In this document: positions 34,296 to 42,648 of the stretch, in pieces
How the letters are laid out: each line of letters starts with the position of its first letter
Numbering within the stretch: the first letter of the stretch is position 1
NCBI GenBank assembly: GCA_900769355.1
Contig: CAAGGG010000031.1
Location: forward strand, 19,697-83,696
From: Candidatus Gastranaerophilales bacterium
GTDB lineage: Bacteria > Cyanobacteriota > Vampirovibrionia > Gastranaerophilales > Gastranaerophilaceae
Length of the DNA stretch: 64,000 nucleotides
Direction: 5' to 3'
Notes under the pieces: generated by a model
What the model was told of the DNA's origin: nothing
The model's input: only the letters and a program-made list of their open reading frames with translations
Database searches by the model: none
Translations under genes and position numbers: made by a program

Positions 34296-35016
34296 AAATT
34301 ATGTTTCCTAACGCAACTGTTACTGCCGTGTCAGCTTTCAAGATAAGTTCTCCAAGTGTCAACATTGGAATTTCATTATCTTCAAAAAGCTTAAATTCTC
34401 TTTGAGAAAACCCGCCTTCTGGTCCGATTATTACAATGACTTTTTCTCCTTTTTTTATTGGAGAAGTTTTGCAATATTCGTGGAGAGTTGTTGTTGCGAG
34501 TCTTTCGCAAAAAGCGATTATTTTATATCCTTTGTTTTTTAATTCTACAATATTTTCTAAATTCGTCAAGTCAAAACAGATTGGAATGTATGCTCTTTCG
34601 CATTGTTTAAAGGCTTCAAACATTATTTTTTGCCATTTTGGGATTTTCTTTTCGATTACAGAAGTTGCAAGAGCACAATTGTCTGTTTTTATCGGATAAA
34701 CTCCGTCTGTGCCTAGTTCAGTAGCTTTTTCAATAACCAAATTTTGCGCATCACTTCTTAATGGGCTTTGAGCAAGGAATAAAGAAAACTCAAGTTTTCT
34801 GTTTGACCTGTATGATTTTTCTATTTTGACCGTAATTTCTTTATTGGTAACAGTTTCAACTTGTGTTTCATATTGAATTTGATTTTCGTCAATAAGAAGT
34901 AAGCTTTCGCCACATTTTATTCTCAAAGACTTTGCAATGTGATTAAAAGTATCTTTATCCGAGATAACAACTTTATTTTCATTTATATTTGAAGAATTTA
35001 TCAAAAATTGTGGCAT
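34267..35016 (-). CDS. rsmE: 16S rRNA m3U1498 methyltransferase RsmE
   Basis: SPOUT-class methyltransferase acting on the small ribosomal subunit. Opens MPQFLINSS with a PUA-like domain, then AQSPLRSDAQNLVIEKATELG. SAM-binding trefoil knot motifs follow: VIIGPEGGFSQREF and TLGELILKADTAVTVAL. Length 249. The ATG at 35016 with AAGGAG 5 nt upstream is preferred over an in-frame codon at 35049. Coupled to cca. Confidence 0.95.
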   Translation of the reverse strand: MPQFLINSSNINENKVVISDKDTFNHIAKSLRIKCGESLLLIDENQIQYETQVETVTNKEITVKIEKSYRSNRKLEFSLFLAQSPLRSDAQNLVIEKATELGTDGVYPIKTDNCALATSVIEKKIPKWQKIMFEAFKQCERAYIPICFDLTNLENIVELKNKGYKIIAFCERLATTTLHEYCKTSPIKKGEKVIVIIGPEGGFSQREFKLFEDNEIPMLTLGELILKADTAVTVALGNIIYEFSNYRQN

Positions 35017-35070
35017 ACTAACTCCTTGCAAATATATTATTACAAACAAAAATTTTTTAAAATAGTTGGG

Positions 35071-35099
35071 TTGAAAAGCTTGTAAAAAAATGCTATAAT
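35071..35099 (+). promoter_or_regulatory. strong promoter of the pilin gene
   Basis: TTGAAA (35071-35076), 17-nt spacer, TATAAT (35094-35099) with an extended TGC. The next ATG with a ribosome binding site is at 35132. Confidence 0.85.
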
Positions 35100-35131
35100 T
35101 ATATTGTAGAGTTTCAAAGAAAGGATTAAAT

Positions 35132-35958
35132 ATGAAGAGAATTTACTTGAAAAAAGCCCGTCGGGGGGGGGGCATAGACCCGCATTCGCCTTAACTGAGG
35201 GTGCTACGCACGTAGCCCACAATGACAACTCCGGTAGAGTAGCATTTACATTGGCTGAGGTTCTAATCACCCTCGGTATTATCGGTGTTGTGGCAGCAGT
35301 TACATTGCCGACACTTGTTGCAAATTATCAAAAAACTGTTTGGGTTAATCAGTTGAAAAAGACTTATTCAACCTTGAATGAAGGTTATAAACAAATGGTT
35401 GCAAGTGAAGGTTGTACAACGTTGCGATGTGCTGATATCAGCGAGGATTCATCTATTACAATGTTCGATTTTACAAAAGCTAAAACAAAAGAAAAATTTG
35501 TAAAAACATTTAAACTGGAAAATATTTATGTTGGTGGTGTGCCAAGCAATAGTATTTATAATTACAAAATAAAGTCTTTGTCAGGTGATGAAATGATTTT
35601 TAGTGAGTTTGCTGCTGCTGATGAAGCAGGTTTAGTGGGCACAACATCAAGTGGAGAGATAATATCTTTCTTGGGGACTATTGTCGGAGCTTTGGTTGTT
35701 GTGGATATAAATGGATTGAAATCCCCAAATACTTTTGGACGTGATATTTTTGTATTTAGTGTTTTTGATTTAAATGATACTGCAATGGTAGAACCTTTTT
35801 ATAGTGAAAAAAATCTTGAAGCCACGGGAAGTGGAATATCTGGAGAAGAAAGGATTCAGGACGTAAATGATATTTGTTCGACAACATATACTGGTAATTA
35901 TGAGAGTATGACCTGTGCCGAAAAAATCATCATGGACGGTTGGAAGATGGATTATTAA
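35132..35958 (+). CDS. type IV pilin-like protein, out of frame at a G10 tract (possible phase variation)
   Basis: Prepilin with FTLAEVLITLGIIGVVAAVTLPTL, the methylated N-terminal helix, then a globular domain with disulfide candidates (CTTLRC; CSTTYTGNYESMTC) ending near residue 275. The promoter, AAAGGA and ATG at 35132 are well formed, but from that ATG translation ends at 35192 after 20 codons (MKRIYLKKARRGGGIDPHSP). The pilin frame opens without an ATG. Ten G at 35163-35172 separate the two; one more G (or two fewer) joins them into a single protein. A 60-nt insert (35182-35241) duplicates the AFTLAE coding segment with ALTEGATHVAHNDNSGRV between. Annotation from the TTG at 35251 alone would lose the leader. 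Confidence 0.8.
35163..35172. repeat. G10 homopolymer at the frame junction of the pilin gene
   Basis: Ten consecutive G between the RBS-linked start codon and the pilin frame. It is the only such long G or C run noticed in the window. Confidence 0.9.
35182..35260. repeat. 60-nt-period duplication of the AFTLAE leader segment
   Basis: 35182-35200 (coding AFALTEG in the pilin frame) and 35242-35260 (coding AFTLAEV) match at 14 of 19 bases and are 60 nt apart. Between them GCTACG-CA-CGTAGC (35203-35216) forms a perfect palindrome. Confidence 0.75.
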
Positions 35959-35987
35959 TAAAATTGTTTTTCAAAGATATTGAATAT

Positions 35988-36020
35988 AAAAAGACCCTCG
36001 AGTTAGTCGAAGGTCTTTTT
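35988..36020. terminator. bidirectional terminator between pilin and HEAT-repeat genes
   Basis: AAAAAGACC-c-TCGA / TCGA-a-GGTCTTTTT around a 5-nt loop; A-run on the left, T-run on the right, so it can serve both convergent genes. Confidence 0.88.
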
Positions 36021-36051
36021 GGTTATTATTTGAAGAAAGAAATTATTGATT

Positions 36052-37236
36052 TTATGCTGCTTGTTTTGCTTCCGGTTTTACTTCTGCTTTTGCATCAGCC
36101 GGTTTAGCGTCTGCTTTTGGAGCTTCAGCTGGCAATTGGTCTAGTTTTGCAAGTGCTGCTGTTGCTGCTTCTTGAACGTTCTTGTCTTGGTCGTTTTTAG
36201 CGATTGAGAACAATGTTGTCAAGTCTTGTTTGTATTCAGGTTTTTGAATATAGCTCAAAGCTTCGATTGCAGAAGTTCTTACCATTGGGTTAGGGTTGTT
36301 TTTCAATTGGTCTACAATTGTTACTGCCCCTGGAAGTTCTGTTAATGGAACTGTTGAACCTGTCAATTTTGCAACTTCGTCTCCATAAAGTTTTTGCATT
36401 ATTGATGATGTGAACATTGCATAGCTTTTATTTCTTTCAGCTTGTTCCATCGGAGTGATTGTTGTTGCTAATTTTTGGTCTGCTTCTGAAAGTTTTTCGC
36501 CTTTCATAAGCTTTTCTCTGGCTGCGATTTGTTCAGCTGTAGGTCCTGTTAATTTGCTTGAGTCTGTATTAACGATTGTGTTTAATGCGTTTACAACTTT
36601 TTCATCAAGCAATTCAGTAGCTTTTTGAGGTTCGTCTTTTACCATGTTTGCAATTTCTTCCATTGCGTTTGCTTGAACTTCATAATCTGGGTTTGAAAGT
36701 TTTGCGATAAATGAGTTCAAATCAACTTGTGGAGCCATTGGAACCGGTTGTTCAACTTCTACTTTTGGAGCTTCTGCTTTTGTTTCTGATTTAGGCGCTT
36801 CAGCCGGTTGTTGAGTTACAACAGGAGCCGGAGTATTTATATTTTGTTGTTGGATTACTTGTTGTGGAGCAGCTGCTTGGACTGTTTCAGGAACAACATT
36901 TTGAGGAGCCGGAGCTACCGGAGTTGTTGCTGCAGGCGCAACCGGTGTATAATTTACAGGCTGTTGAGGCATGTAATAAGGTTGTGTTTGCGCTTGCGGG
37001 TAATCATACAACTGAGCTTGCGGATATGAATAGTAAGGCATTGTAGGTTGTGCATATTGCGGTACGTTCATCGCAACTTGTCCAACGCCAGGAGCACTTA
37101 CTGATGGGTTGTGAACGTCAATCTTTACTGCGTTGTAATTAGGAGCAGGAGTAGCCTGTGGTTGTGCTAAATTCGGCATGTAAGGCTGCATCTGGGGTTG
37201 CATGTAAGGATTTACTAAATTTGGAGCTTGAATCAT
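36052..37236 (-). CDS. HEAT-repeat protein with Pro/Gln/Tyr-rich N-terminus
   Basis: A 394-residue protein. Residues 1-150 are low-complexity, rich in Pro, Gln, Tyr and Ala (PQYAQPTMPYYSYPQAQ), and likely disordered. Residues 170-375 hold HEAT-like helical repeats (LSNPDYEVQANAMEEIANM; NNPNPMVRTSAIEALSYI; DQDKNVQEAATAALAKL). The last 25 are Ala/Lys/Pro-rich. No signal peptide. AAAGGAAG precedes the ATG. The fold suggests a scaffold protein; partner unknown. Codon use is C-rich for the region, compatible with good expression. Confidence 0.82.
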   Translation of the reverse strand: MIQAPNLVNPYMQPQMQPYMPNLAQPQATPAPNYNAVKIDVHNPSVSAPGVGQVAMNVPQYAQPTMPYYSYPQAQLYDYPQAQTQPYYMPQQPVNYTPVAPAATTPVAPAPQNVVPETVQAAAPQQVIQQQNINTPAPVVTQQPAEAPKSETKAEAPKVEVEQPVPMAPQVDLNSFIAKLSNPDYEVQANAMEEIANMVKDEPQKATELLDEKVVNALNTIVNTDSSKLTGPTAEQIAAREKLMKGEKLSEADQKLATTITPMEQAERNKSYAMFTSSIMQKLYGDEVAKLTGSTVPLTELPGAVTIVDQLKNNPNPMVRTSAIEALSYIQKPEYKQDLTTLFSIAKNDQDKNVQEAATAALAKLDQLPAEAPKADAKPADAKAEVKPEAKQAA

Positions 37237-37392
37237 TTAATTTCTTCCTTTCGATAAAATATGTTCCTATATTTTTATTCTACTGTTTAAATATCCGTCA
37301 AGATAGAAAATTGCTAAAATTTTGATTTTTTTTAATAATTCTTAACAAAATGACCACTTTTTTACAAACTTTTATTTCTATTTTGTTTGTGC

Positions 37393-37398
37393 TATACT
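37393..37398 (+). promoter_or_regulatory. extended -10 promoter of the transketolase C-half gene
   Basis: TGC-TATACT with a poor -35 region; start expected ~37405, giving a ~28-nt leader. Confidence 0.5.
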
Positions 37399-37432
37399 GT
37401 TAGAGTGCACAGATATTAATGGGATTGTAATT

Positions 37433-38392
37433 ATGATTATTGATAGAACTAACAAAAAATCTATTAGGTCTGCTTTTGGTAAAACATTGGCAAAATTAGG
37501 GGAAACAAATGATAAAATTGTTGTATTAGATGCTGATTTGTCATGCTCTACTCAAACAAAAATTTTTGCAAAAGAATTTCCTGAACGTTTCTTTGATTGT
37601 GGTATTGCGGAACAAGACATGGTTGCAACAGCTACAGGTTTAGCTGCTGTTGGTAAAATCCCGTTTGCGGCAAGTTTTGCCGTTTTTGTAACCGGAAGGG
37701 CTTACGATCAGGTGCGAAATTCAATTTGTTATCCAAATTTTAATGTAAAACTTGTCGGAACACATGGTGGTATAACAGTTGGAGAAGACGGTGCAACACA
37801 TGAGGCATTGGAAGACATTTCTCTTATGCGTGGTTTGCCTAATATGTCTGTCTTGATTCCTGCTGATTGTAGGGAGTGTGAACAGATTTTAGAATATGCT
37901 GTGGAACATGAAGGACCAATGTATATAAGAGTTCCAAGAAGTAATGTCTGCGACGTGTTTGACGATAATTATAAGTTTGATTTTAATAAAGCCAATATTG
38001 TAAATGATGGAACACAAGTCACAGTGTTTACAAACGGTGAAACGTTGGCAGAAGTTCTTGAAGCTGTTAATGACCTTGAAAAAGACGGTTATTCTGTACA
38101 AGTTGTAAATGTTCCGGTTGTAAAACCGATTGATAAAGATACAATTGTTGCTTGTGCTCAAAAAACAAGGCATGTGATTACAGTTGAAAATCATTCTGTA
38201 ATAGGCGGATTAGGCAGTACAGTTTGTGAGGTATTGTCAGAAAACTTCCCTGTTCCTGTTAAAAGAATTGGCGTAAACGATGAATTCGGCCAAAGTGGTG
38301 ATGCGGATTTATTGTTAGATTTCTATGGTTTAAGCTCTGCTAAGCTTAAACAAACAATTAAGCAGTATATTGATAAAATTGCTAAAGGATAG
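37433..38392 (+). CDS. transketolase, C-terminal subunit of the split form
   Basis: Pyrimidine-binding and C-terminal domains of a two-gene transketolase (pentose phosphate pathway). Visible are VLDADLSCSTQT, FDCGIAEQDMVATATGLAAVGKIPFAASFAVF (with the Glu that activates the thiazolium), GGITVGEDGATHEALEDI and the C-terminal VTVENHSVIGGLGS. Length 319 is typical. The N-terminal TPP-binding subunit, normally immediately upstream, is missing here: the upstream gene is the oppositely oriented HEAT-repeat gene. The RBS is weak (GGGAT). ftsE follows after 12 bp. Confidence 0.92.
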   Translation: MIIDRTNKKSIRSAFGKTLAKLGETNDKIVVLDADLSCSTQTKIFAKEFPERFFDCGIAEQDMVATATGLAAVGKIPFAASFAVFVTGRAYDQVRNSICYPNFNVKLVGTHGGITVGEDGATHEALEDISLMRGLPNMSVLIPADCRECEQILEYAVEHEGPMYIRVPRSNVCDVFDDNYKFDFNKANIVNDGTQVTVFTNGETLAEVLEAVNDLEKDGYSVQVVNVPVVKPIDKDTIVACAQKTRHVITVENHSVIGGLGSTVCEVLSENFPVPVKRIGVNDEFGQSGDADLLLDFYGLSSAKLKQTIKQYIDKIAKG

Positions 38393-38404
38393 TAAGGAAA
38401 ATAT

Positions 38405-39082
38405 ATGATTCAATTTAGATCAGTTACAAAAAAATATAAAAATGATCATTATGCGCTAAAAAACATTAATCTTGATATTATGTCAGGGGAATTTGTTTTT
38501 ATAGTAGGAGCTTCCGGTGCCGGAAAATCTACATTGATGAAGCTTTTGTATAATGAAGAACGTCCTACAAGCGGTACGGTTACAATTGGTGGAATTAATA
38601 TCGCAAATTTACCTAATGACAAAGTTCCTAATTTAAGAAGATGTATGGGAATTGTTTTTCAGGACTATAAATTACTTCAAAATCAAAGTGTTTATGATAA
38701 TGTAGCTTATGTAATTCGAACATTAGGCATTAGCTCAAAGGAAATTAATTCAAGAGTTTCCGGAGCTTTAAAAATCGTAGGACTTTACGATAAAATGAAT
38801 GTTACCCCTTCTGAATTATCAGGTGGGGAACAACAAAGAGTCGGAATTGCCAGAGCAATTGTAAATGGACCGCCTCTATTGATTGCGGACGAACCTACCG
38901 GTAATTTAGACCCAAAAAACTCAATGGAAATTATGCAGATTTTGGATCAAATTAATCAAAGAGGGATTACGGTAATCGTTTCTACACACGATAATGCGAT
39001 GGTAGATTATTTCAGGAAAAGGGTTATAACTCTTGATAATGGAGAAGTAGTTAGAGATATACAAGCAGGTACGTATGAATAA
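38405..39082 (+). CDS. ftsE: cell division ATP-binding protein FtsE
   Basis: ABC ATPase of the FtsEX complex, which activates peptidoglycan hydrolases at the septum. Walker A GASGAGKST at 36-44, signature LSGGEQQRVGIARAI and Walker B LLIADEPTGNLDP; Q-loop in GIVFQDYKLL as in FtsE. Length 225. AAGGAAAA precedes the ATG. It overlaps ftsX by 8 bp. Confidence 0.95.
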   Translation: MIQFRSVTKKYKNDHYALKNINLDIMSGEFVFIVGASGAGKSTLMKLLYNEERPTSGTVTIGGINIANLPNDKVPNLRRCMGIVFQDYKLLQNQSVYDNVAYVIRTLGISSKEINSRVSGALKIVGLYDKMNVTPSELSGGEQQRVGIARAIVNGPPLLIADEPTGNLDPKNSMEIMQILDQINQRGITVIVSTHDNAMVDYFRKRVITLDNGEVVRDIQAGTYE

Positions 39083-39983
39083 TTCAAAAGCAGAAATAAA
39101 AAAGAAAGTTAAAAAGCATATTCCGAAAGATTGGTTGTGCGAGTTAAGGATTTTATATCGCTTAACAAGGCAAACAATTCATGACATTGCGAGAACCGGA
39201 ATTGTAAATGTAGTCATTATTACTACAATGGCGGCTATTTTAACGATTTTTGCATCGTTTTTTCGGTCTGCAATTTCAATTTCTTCATTTGCGCATGAAT
39301 TAGGTAATGTGCTAGAAATTTCTGTTTACTTGAAAGATAATGCAGATGCAAATGTGTCTAAAAATAGAATTAAAGAATTTGAGCATGTTGAAAGCGTGGA
39401 ACTTGTGCCTAAGGCTGCGTCGTGGTCGAATTTGAAAAGAGAAATGGATTTGCCTGATATTACAAATCCTCTTCCTGATACATTGCATGTAAAAGTCGAT
39501 AAACCTGAAAATATAGATATTGTGTTTAAAAACATTAAGCAGTTAAATTCTGTTGAGGATATGAGTTACGCGCAAGATTTAGCGAAAAAGATTGAGGCTT
39601 TAAACCATGTTGTAAATATTATAACTCTTCTTGTTGTTATAGTCATGGGAATGCTAACGATTACGATTATTAATAACACAATTCAGCTAGTTATTCAGTC
39701 TAGAAAAGAAGAAATTGAAATAATGCGATTGATGGGTGTTTCAAACTGGTATATCAGATTTCCGTTGATTATGCAGGGTGCATTTTACGGCTTTACTGGA
39801 GCTGTAATCGCTTTGCTACCGTTAAATTTCGTTCAAAATGGACTTAATCACATGCACCAATTCTTTATGGTACCAACACCTCTTTATGCTCAGAATTTTG
39901 TAATTGCAGTTATGTTTGCAATGGCAATTTTGTTCGGTGCCGGGGGAAGTTTCTTGTGTATCAAAAAACATTTGCAGGTGTAA
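39075..39983 (+). CDS. ftsX: cell division permease-like protein FtsX
   Basis: Four-helix membrane partner of FtsE (302 residues). A cytoplasmic N-terminus comes first, then TM1 near 44-66 and an extracellular ~100-residue domain with VYLKDNADANVSKNRIKEFEHVESVELVPK. Three C-terminal helices follow, with the conserved RKEEIEIMRLMGVSNWYIRFPL loop. Translation is coupled to ftsE. The following gene starts within 4 bp of the stop. Confidence 0.94.
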   Translation: MNNSKAEIKKKVKKHIPKDWLCELRILYRLTRQTIHDIARTGIVNVVIITTMAAILTIFASFFRSAISISSFAHELGNVLEISVYLKDNADANVSKNRIKEFEHVESVELVPKAASWSNLKREMDLPDITNPLPDTLHVKVDKPENIDIVFKNIKQLNSVEDMSYAQDLAKKIEALNHVVNIITLLVVIVMGMLTITIINNTIQLVIQSRKEEIEIMRLMGVSNWYIRFPLIMQGAFYGFTGAVIALLPLNFVQNGLNHMHQFFMVPTPLYAQNFVIAVMFAMAILFGAGGSFLCIKKHLQV

Positions 39984-39986
39984 GTG

Positions 39987-41195
39987 ATGTCAGATACGGT
40001 TCTTTTAATATCAGATGATGAAAATTTTTTTCATATAATTAAAGAAAAATTGTTGTTTTTGCGAAAAGATGACAGGTTTGTTTTTTCTGATTTTAAAAAC
40101 TTTCGTAATGATTTAGTTTTAGCTGACATTGTGCTGGTTCATGATGATTTTGCTCGAAAAATTTGTTTAGATACAGTTCAAAAAATCCGTCGGAATTCTG
40201 ACAAAATAATTATTTTGTTGTCTAATTTGTGTGACAAAGAGTTTATTTTGCAGGCTTATGACTGTGGTATAAATGACTATTTGTCATCATCAGTTGAGGA
40301 TTTTGAACTTGTTATAAAGACTGTGAATAGTATTAAAACCAATGCTTTGAAGCAGAAGTTTTTGCGAAATCAAAAGATTTTAACACAACTTGGTGTTATT
40401 GATGAATTGACAGGGCTTTATGCTTATAAGTATGCAAAACAGGTTGTTGAAAACGAAATTGAAAGCAATTTATTGGATAAAGGAAGTTTCTTAATAGTTG
40501 CTCCAACAGAAACTGGAAAGATAGATTTTTCAATCGAAAAGTTGGGGCAAGCTCTTACAAATTCTACAAGATCCAATGATATTTTAACTCTTGGAAAAGG
40601 GGCAAAGGTTTACGTTTTGCTTCCGAATACCGATTGTAATGGTGCGCTTGTTGTTTTGAACAAAATTAAAGAAAGTTATGGACATGAACTTGCAGCCGGA
40701 ATTTCTGAAATTACTCATAAATCTTTTAGTGAGTTGGAAAATGATTGCCTGAAAGCATTGTCAGATGCACTTGCAACCAATGCTGAGTATGTTATTGCGG
40801 AAGAAAAATTTGAAACTTTAGATGATTGGCTTGATGATACAACTGATGATCAAAAAAGTTACAAAATTTATAAGCAAATATTTAATAAAAAGTTGGAAAA
40901 GGTTATTACACCTGCTTTTTATCGGTTGCAAAAAACTTGGGAAGAAAAATTGTTTGATACACAAATTGAGCAATCCGTATCAGAAAATGGCTGTATATTC
41001 CATTTGAAGAATAAATATCATGAAAGCACTTTGCGAATTGTTTATCCGGGATTTGCAAAAATTGTTATAACAATTAGCCATGAAGGATTGGATAGTCCTG
41101 AAAATAAGGAAATCAGCTTGGCTTTAACAAAAATTACTACTAAAGAATTAATAAATATTGTAGAAGACTTTATATATGATTTTAAATACAGTTAA
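39987..41195 (+). CDS. degenerate receiver-GGDEF protein
   Basis: A 402-residue protein. Residues 1-115 look like a receiver domain without a standard phospho-Asp site (LADIVLVHDDFARK). Residues 135-270 follow the GGDEF fold: DELTGLYAYKYAKQVVE at the start, then SNDILTLGKGAKVYVLLPNTD. There the GGDEF signature is GKGAK (residues 203-207), so cyclase activity is not expected. The C-terminal ~120 residues are unassigned. The ATG at 39987 is preferred over a GTG at 39984. It follows ftsX by 3 bp, suggesting a role tied to division or envelope control. Confidence 0.82.
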   Translation: MSDTVLLISDDENFFHIIKEKLLFLRKDDRFVFSDFKNFRNDLVLADIVLVHDDFARKICLDTVQKIRRNSDKIIILLSNLCDKEFILQAYDCGINDYLSSSVEDFELVIKTVNSIKTNALKQKFLRNQKILTQLGVIDELTGLYAYKYAKQVVENEIESNLLDKGSFLIVAPTETGKIDFSIEKLGQALTNSTRSNDILTLGKGAKVYVLLPNTDCNGALVVLNKIKESYGHELAAGISEITHKSFSELENDCLKALSDALATNAEYVIAEEKFETLDDWLDDTTDDQKSYKIYKQIFNKKLEKVITPAFYRLQKTWEEKLFDTQIEQSVSENGCIFHLKNKYHESTLRIVYPGFAKIVITISHEGLDSPENKEISLALTKITTKELINIVEDFIYDFKYS

Positions 41196-41204
41196 GGAGA
41201 AAAA

Positions 41205-41750
41205 ATGAACACATTATCAGCAGAAAATAGTTTAGTTTTAATTATTGATATTCAAGAAAGACTTGTTGCTGCATTAGAAAAAAATGTTATCGTTGAAAAT
41301 GCAGTAAAAATTGCGAGTGCCGCAAAGTCATTGGAAATTCCTGTATTGTTGACAGAACAATATCCAAAAGGTTTGGGACATACTGTTCCGGAGCTTCAAG
41401 CTGTTTTGCCGGAAGGTAGCGAAGTTGTAGAAAAGACATATTTTAATGCTTTGTTAGAAGATGGAATGTTGGATAAAATCAAGGCATTTGGCAGAAAACA
41501 AGTTGTAATTTTTGGTATTGAAACTCATATTTGTGTTCATCAAACAGCTGCAGCATTGATTGAAGCAGGTTTTGATGTATATGTTATTAAAGATGCTTGT
41601 GCAAGTCGTAATAAATACGAATTTAAACAAGGTATTGAAGCTATGGTTGCAAACGGTGTTAAACCTTCTTGTGTTGAGATCGCTTTGTTTGAATGGTTGA
41701 AAGGAGCTAAAAATCCTAAGTTTAAGGAAGTTCAAGCTTTGATTAAATAG
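41205..41750 (+). CDS. isochorismatase-like cysteine hydrolase
   Basis: Small hydrolase of the isochorismatase superfamily (181 residues), closest in style to YcaC-type proteins. Catalytic triad: Asp in LIIDIQERL (residue 15), Lys in VVEKTYFNAL, Cys in IETHICVHQTA; the cis-peptide GIET segment is present. AAGGAG before the ATG. Last of the transketolase-ftsEX run or in its own unit. Substrate unknown (amide or vinyl ether). Confidence 0.9.
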   Translation: MNTLSAENSLVLIIDIQERLVAALEKNVIVENAVKIASAAKSLEIPVLLTEQYPKGLGHTVPELQAVLPEGSEVVEKTYFNALLEDGMLDKIKAFGRKQVVIFGIETHICVHQTAAALIEAGFDVYVIKDACASRNKYEFKQGIEAMVANGVKPSCVEIALFEWLKGAKNPKFKEVQALIK

Positions 41751-41766
41751 ATTAGTTTTACAGTTA

Positions 41767-41797
41767 TGGCGGCTTTATTTTACAATAAAGTCGCTAC
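41767..41797. other. hairpin after the isochorismatase-like gene
   Basis: GGCGGCTTTATT and AATAAAGTCGCT can pair across TTAC. No T-run follows, so it is at best a weak terminator or 3' structure. Confidence 0.4.
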
Positions 41798-41814
41798 AAT
41801 TGTATAATACAGAC

Positions 41815-41843
41815 TTGTTTTTTATTTTAGAATATGTTATAAT
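41815..41843 (+). promoter_or_regulatory. promoter of the 240-residue membrane-protein gene
   Basis: TTGTTT (41815-41820), 17-nt spacer, TATAAT (41838-41843) with extended TGT. Leader ~75 nt. Confidence 0.7.
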
Positions 41844-41924
41844 AAAAAAGTCGAAAGATTCACGAATAATCGTCGTTTTGAGGAAATAATTATCCGATGT
41901 TAATTTTTTGAGAGGAGTTTAGAG

Positions 41925-42647
41925 ATGGCATCAATAAAAGACGCATTTGAAGAGTCAATGCAAGATAAACACGCAATTTGGAAATATGCAATTTTTGCAG
42001 TTCCAGTTTATTTTTGTGTGCAATTGTATTTGGACGGTGCGTGGGGCGGTTTTTGGACGCTTGCCATTCCGACTTATTTCTTGTTATTTGGCTTTTTAGC
42101 AGAATGTACGGCAAATGTCAGAAACGGTAAAGACTCTATTTTACCGACTTTTAATATATTTAAACTCTTTTGGAGTGGAATTAAAGGGACAGTTGCGTTA
42201 GGCCCATCAATTGCGATTAATTGCTTTTTAGCGTCATATATTGCCGGTTTATTGCCTAATTTTTTAGTAGAACCAAAAACTTGTGCAATTTTTCAAGGAA
42301 TTGTGTGGGCTTTATTTGGTGCAGTAATTTTGACCGGGTATTTGTGTTATGCCAAAAGCTTCAAAATTTTAGATGCATACAACTTAAAAGTAATTTCAGA
42401 ATCGTGCGTTGATATTCTTGTTGCGGTTTTGTTTATGCTTCCTCAAGTTGCAATCGCAAATGCGCTTTTACTTGTTCCTGTTTCTTATTTAATTTGGGTT
42501 TTTATTGGAATTCCTCACCCTGTAGCAATTTACTATTGGTGCGCAGTTGGAATTTTTAATTTGGCTATGTGTGGACATTATCTTGCACAAGTTGATTATG
42601 AGACAATTGGGACCAGAGAAAACGAACAAAAAGATAAGATATTATAA
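41925..42647 (+). CDS. polytopic membrane protein (DUF4013-like)
   Basis: A 240-residue protein with about six hydrophobic segments (22-40, 45-65, 90-110, 125-147, 165-195, 200-220). A loop NVRNGKDSILPTFNIFKLFWSGIKG resembles the amphipathic entry segment of DUF4013 proteins and a motif in the membrane protein at 309-1163. GAGAGGAG precedes the ATG. It converges with uvrB, one base apart. Function unknown. Confidence 0.8.
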   Translation: MASIKDAFEESMQDKHAIWKYAIFAVPVYFCVQLYLDGAWGGFWTLAIPTYFLLFGFLAECTANVRNGKDSILPTFNIFKLFWSGIKGTVALGPSIAINCFLASYIAGLLPNFLVEPKTCAIFQGIVWALFGAVILTGYLCYAKSFKILDAYNLKVISESCVDILVAVLFMLPQVAIANALLLVPVSYLIWVFIGIPHPVAIYYWCAVGIFNLAMCGHYLAQVDYETIGTRENEQKDKIL

Positions 42648-42648
42648 T

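Noticed and set aside
35040..35270. 76-codon minus-strand frame over the pilin leader
   Set aside because: Shadow of the pilin leader and promoter; no RBS or protein-like composition.
35132..35958. Diversity-generating retroelement as the cause of pilin variation
   Set aside because: No reverse transcriptase or template repeat is present in the window; the homopolymer explains the frame break more simply.
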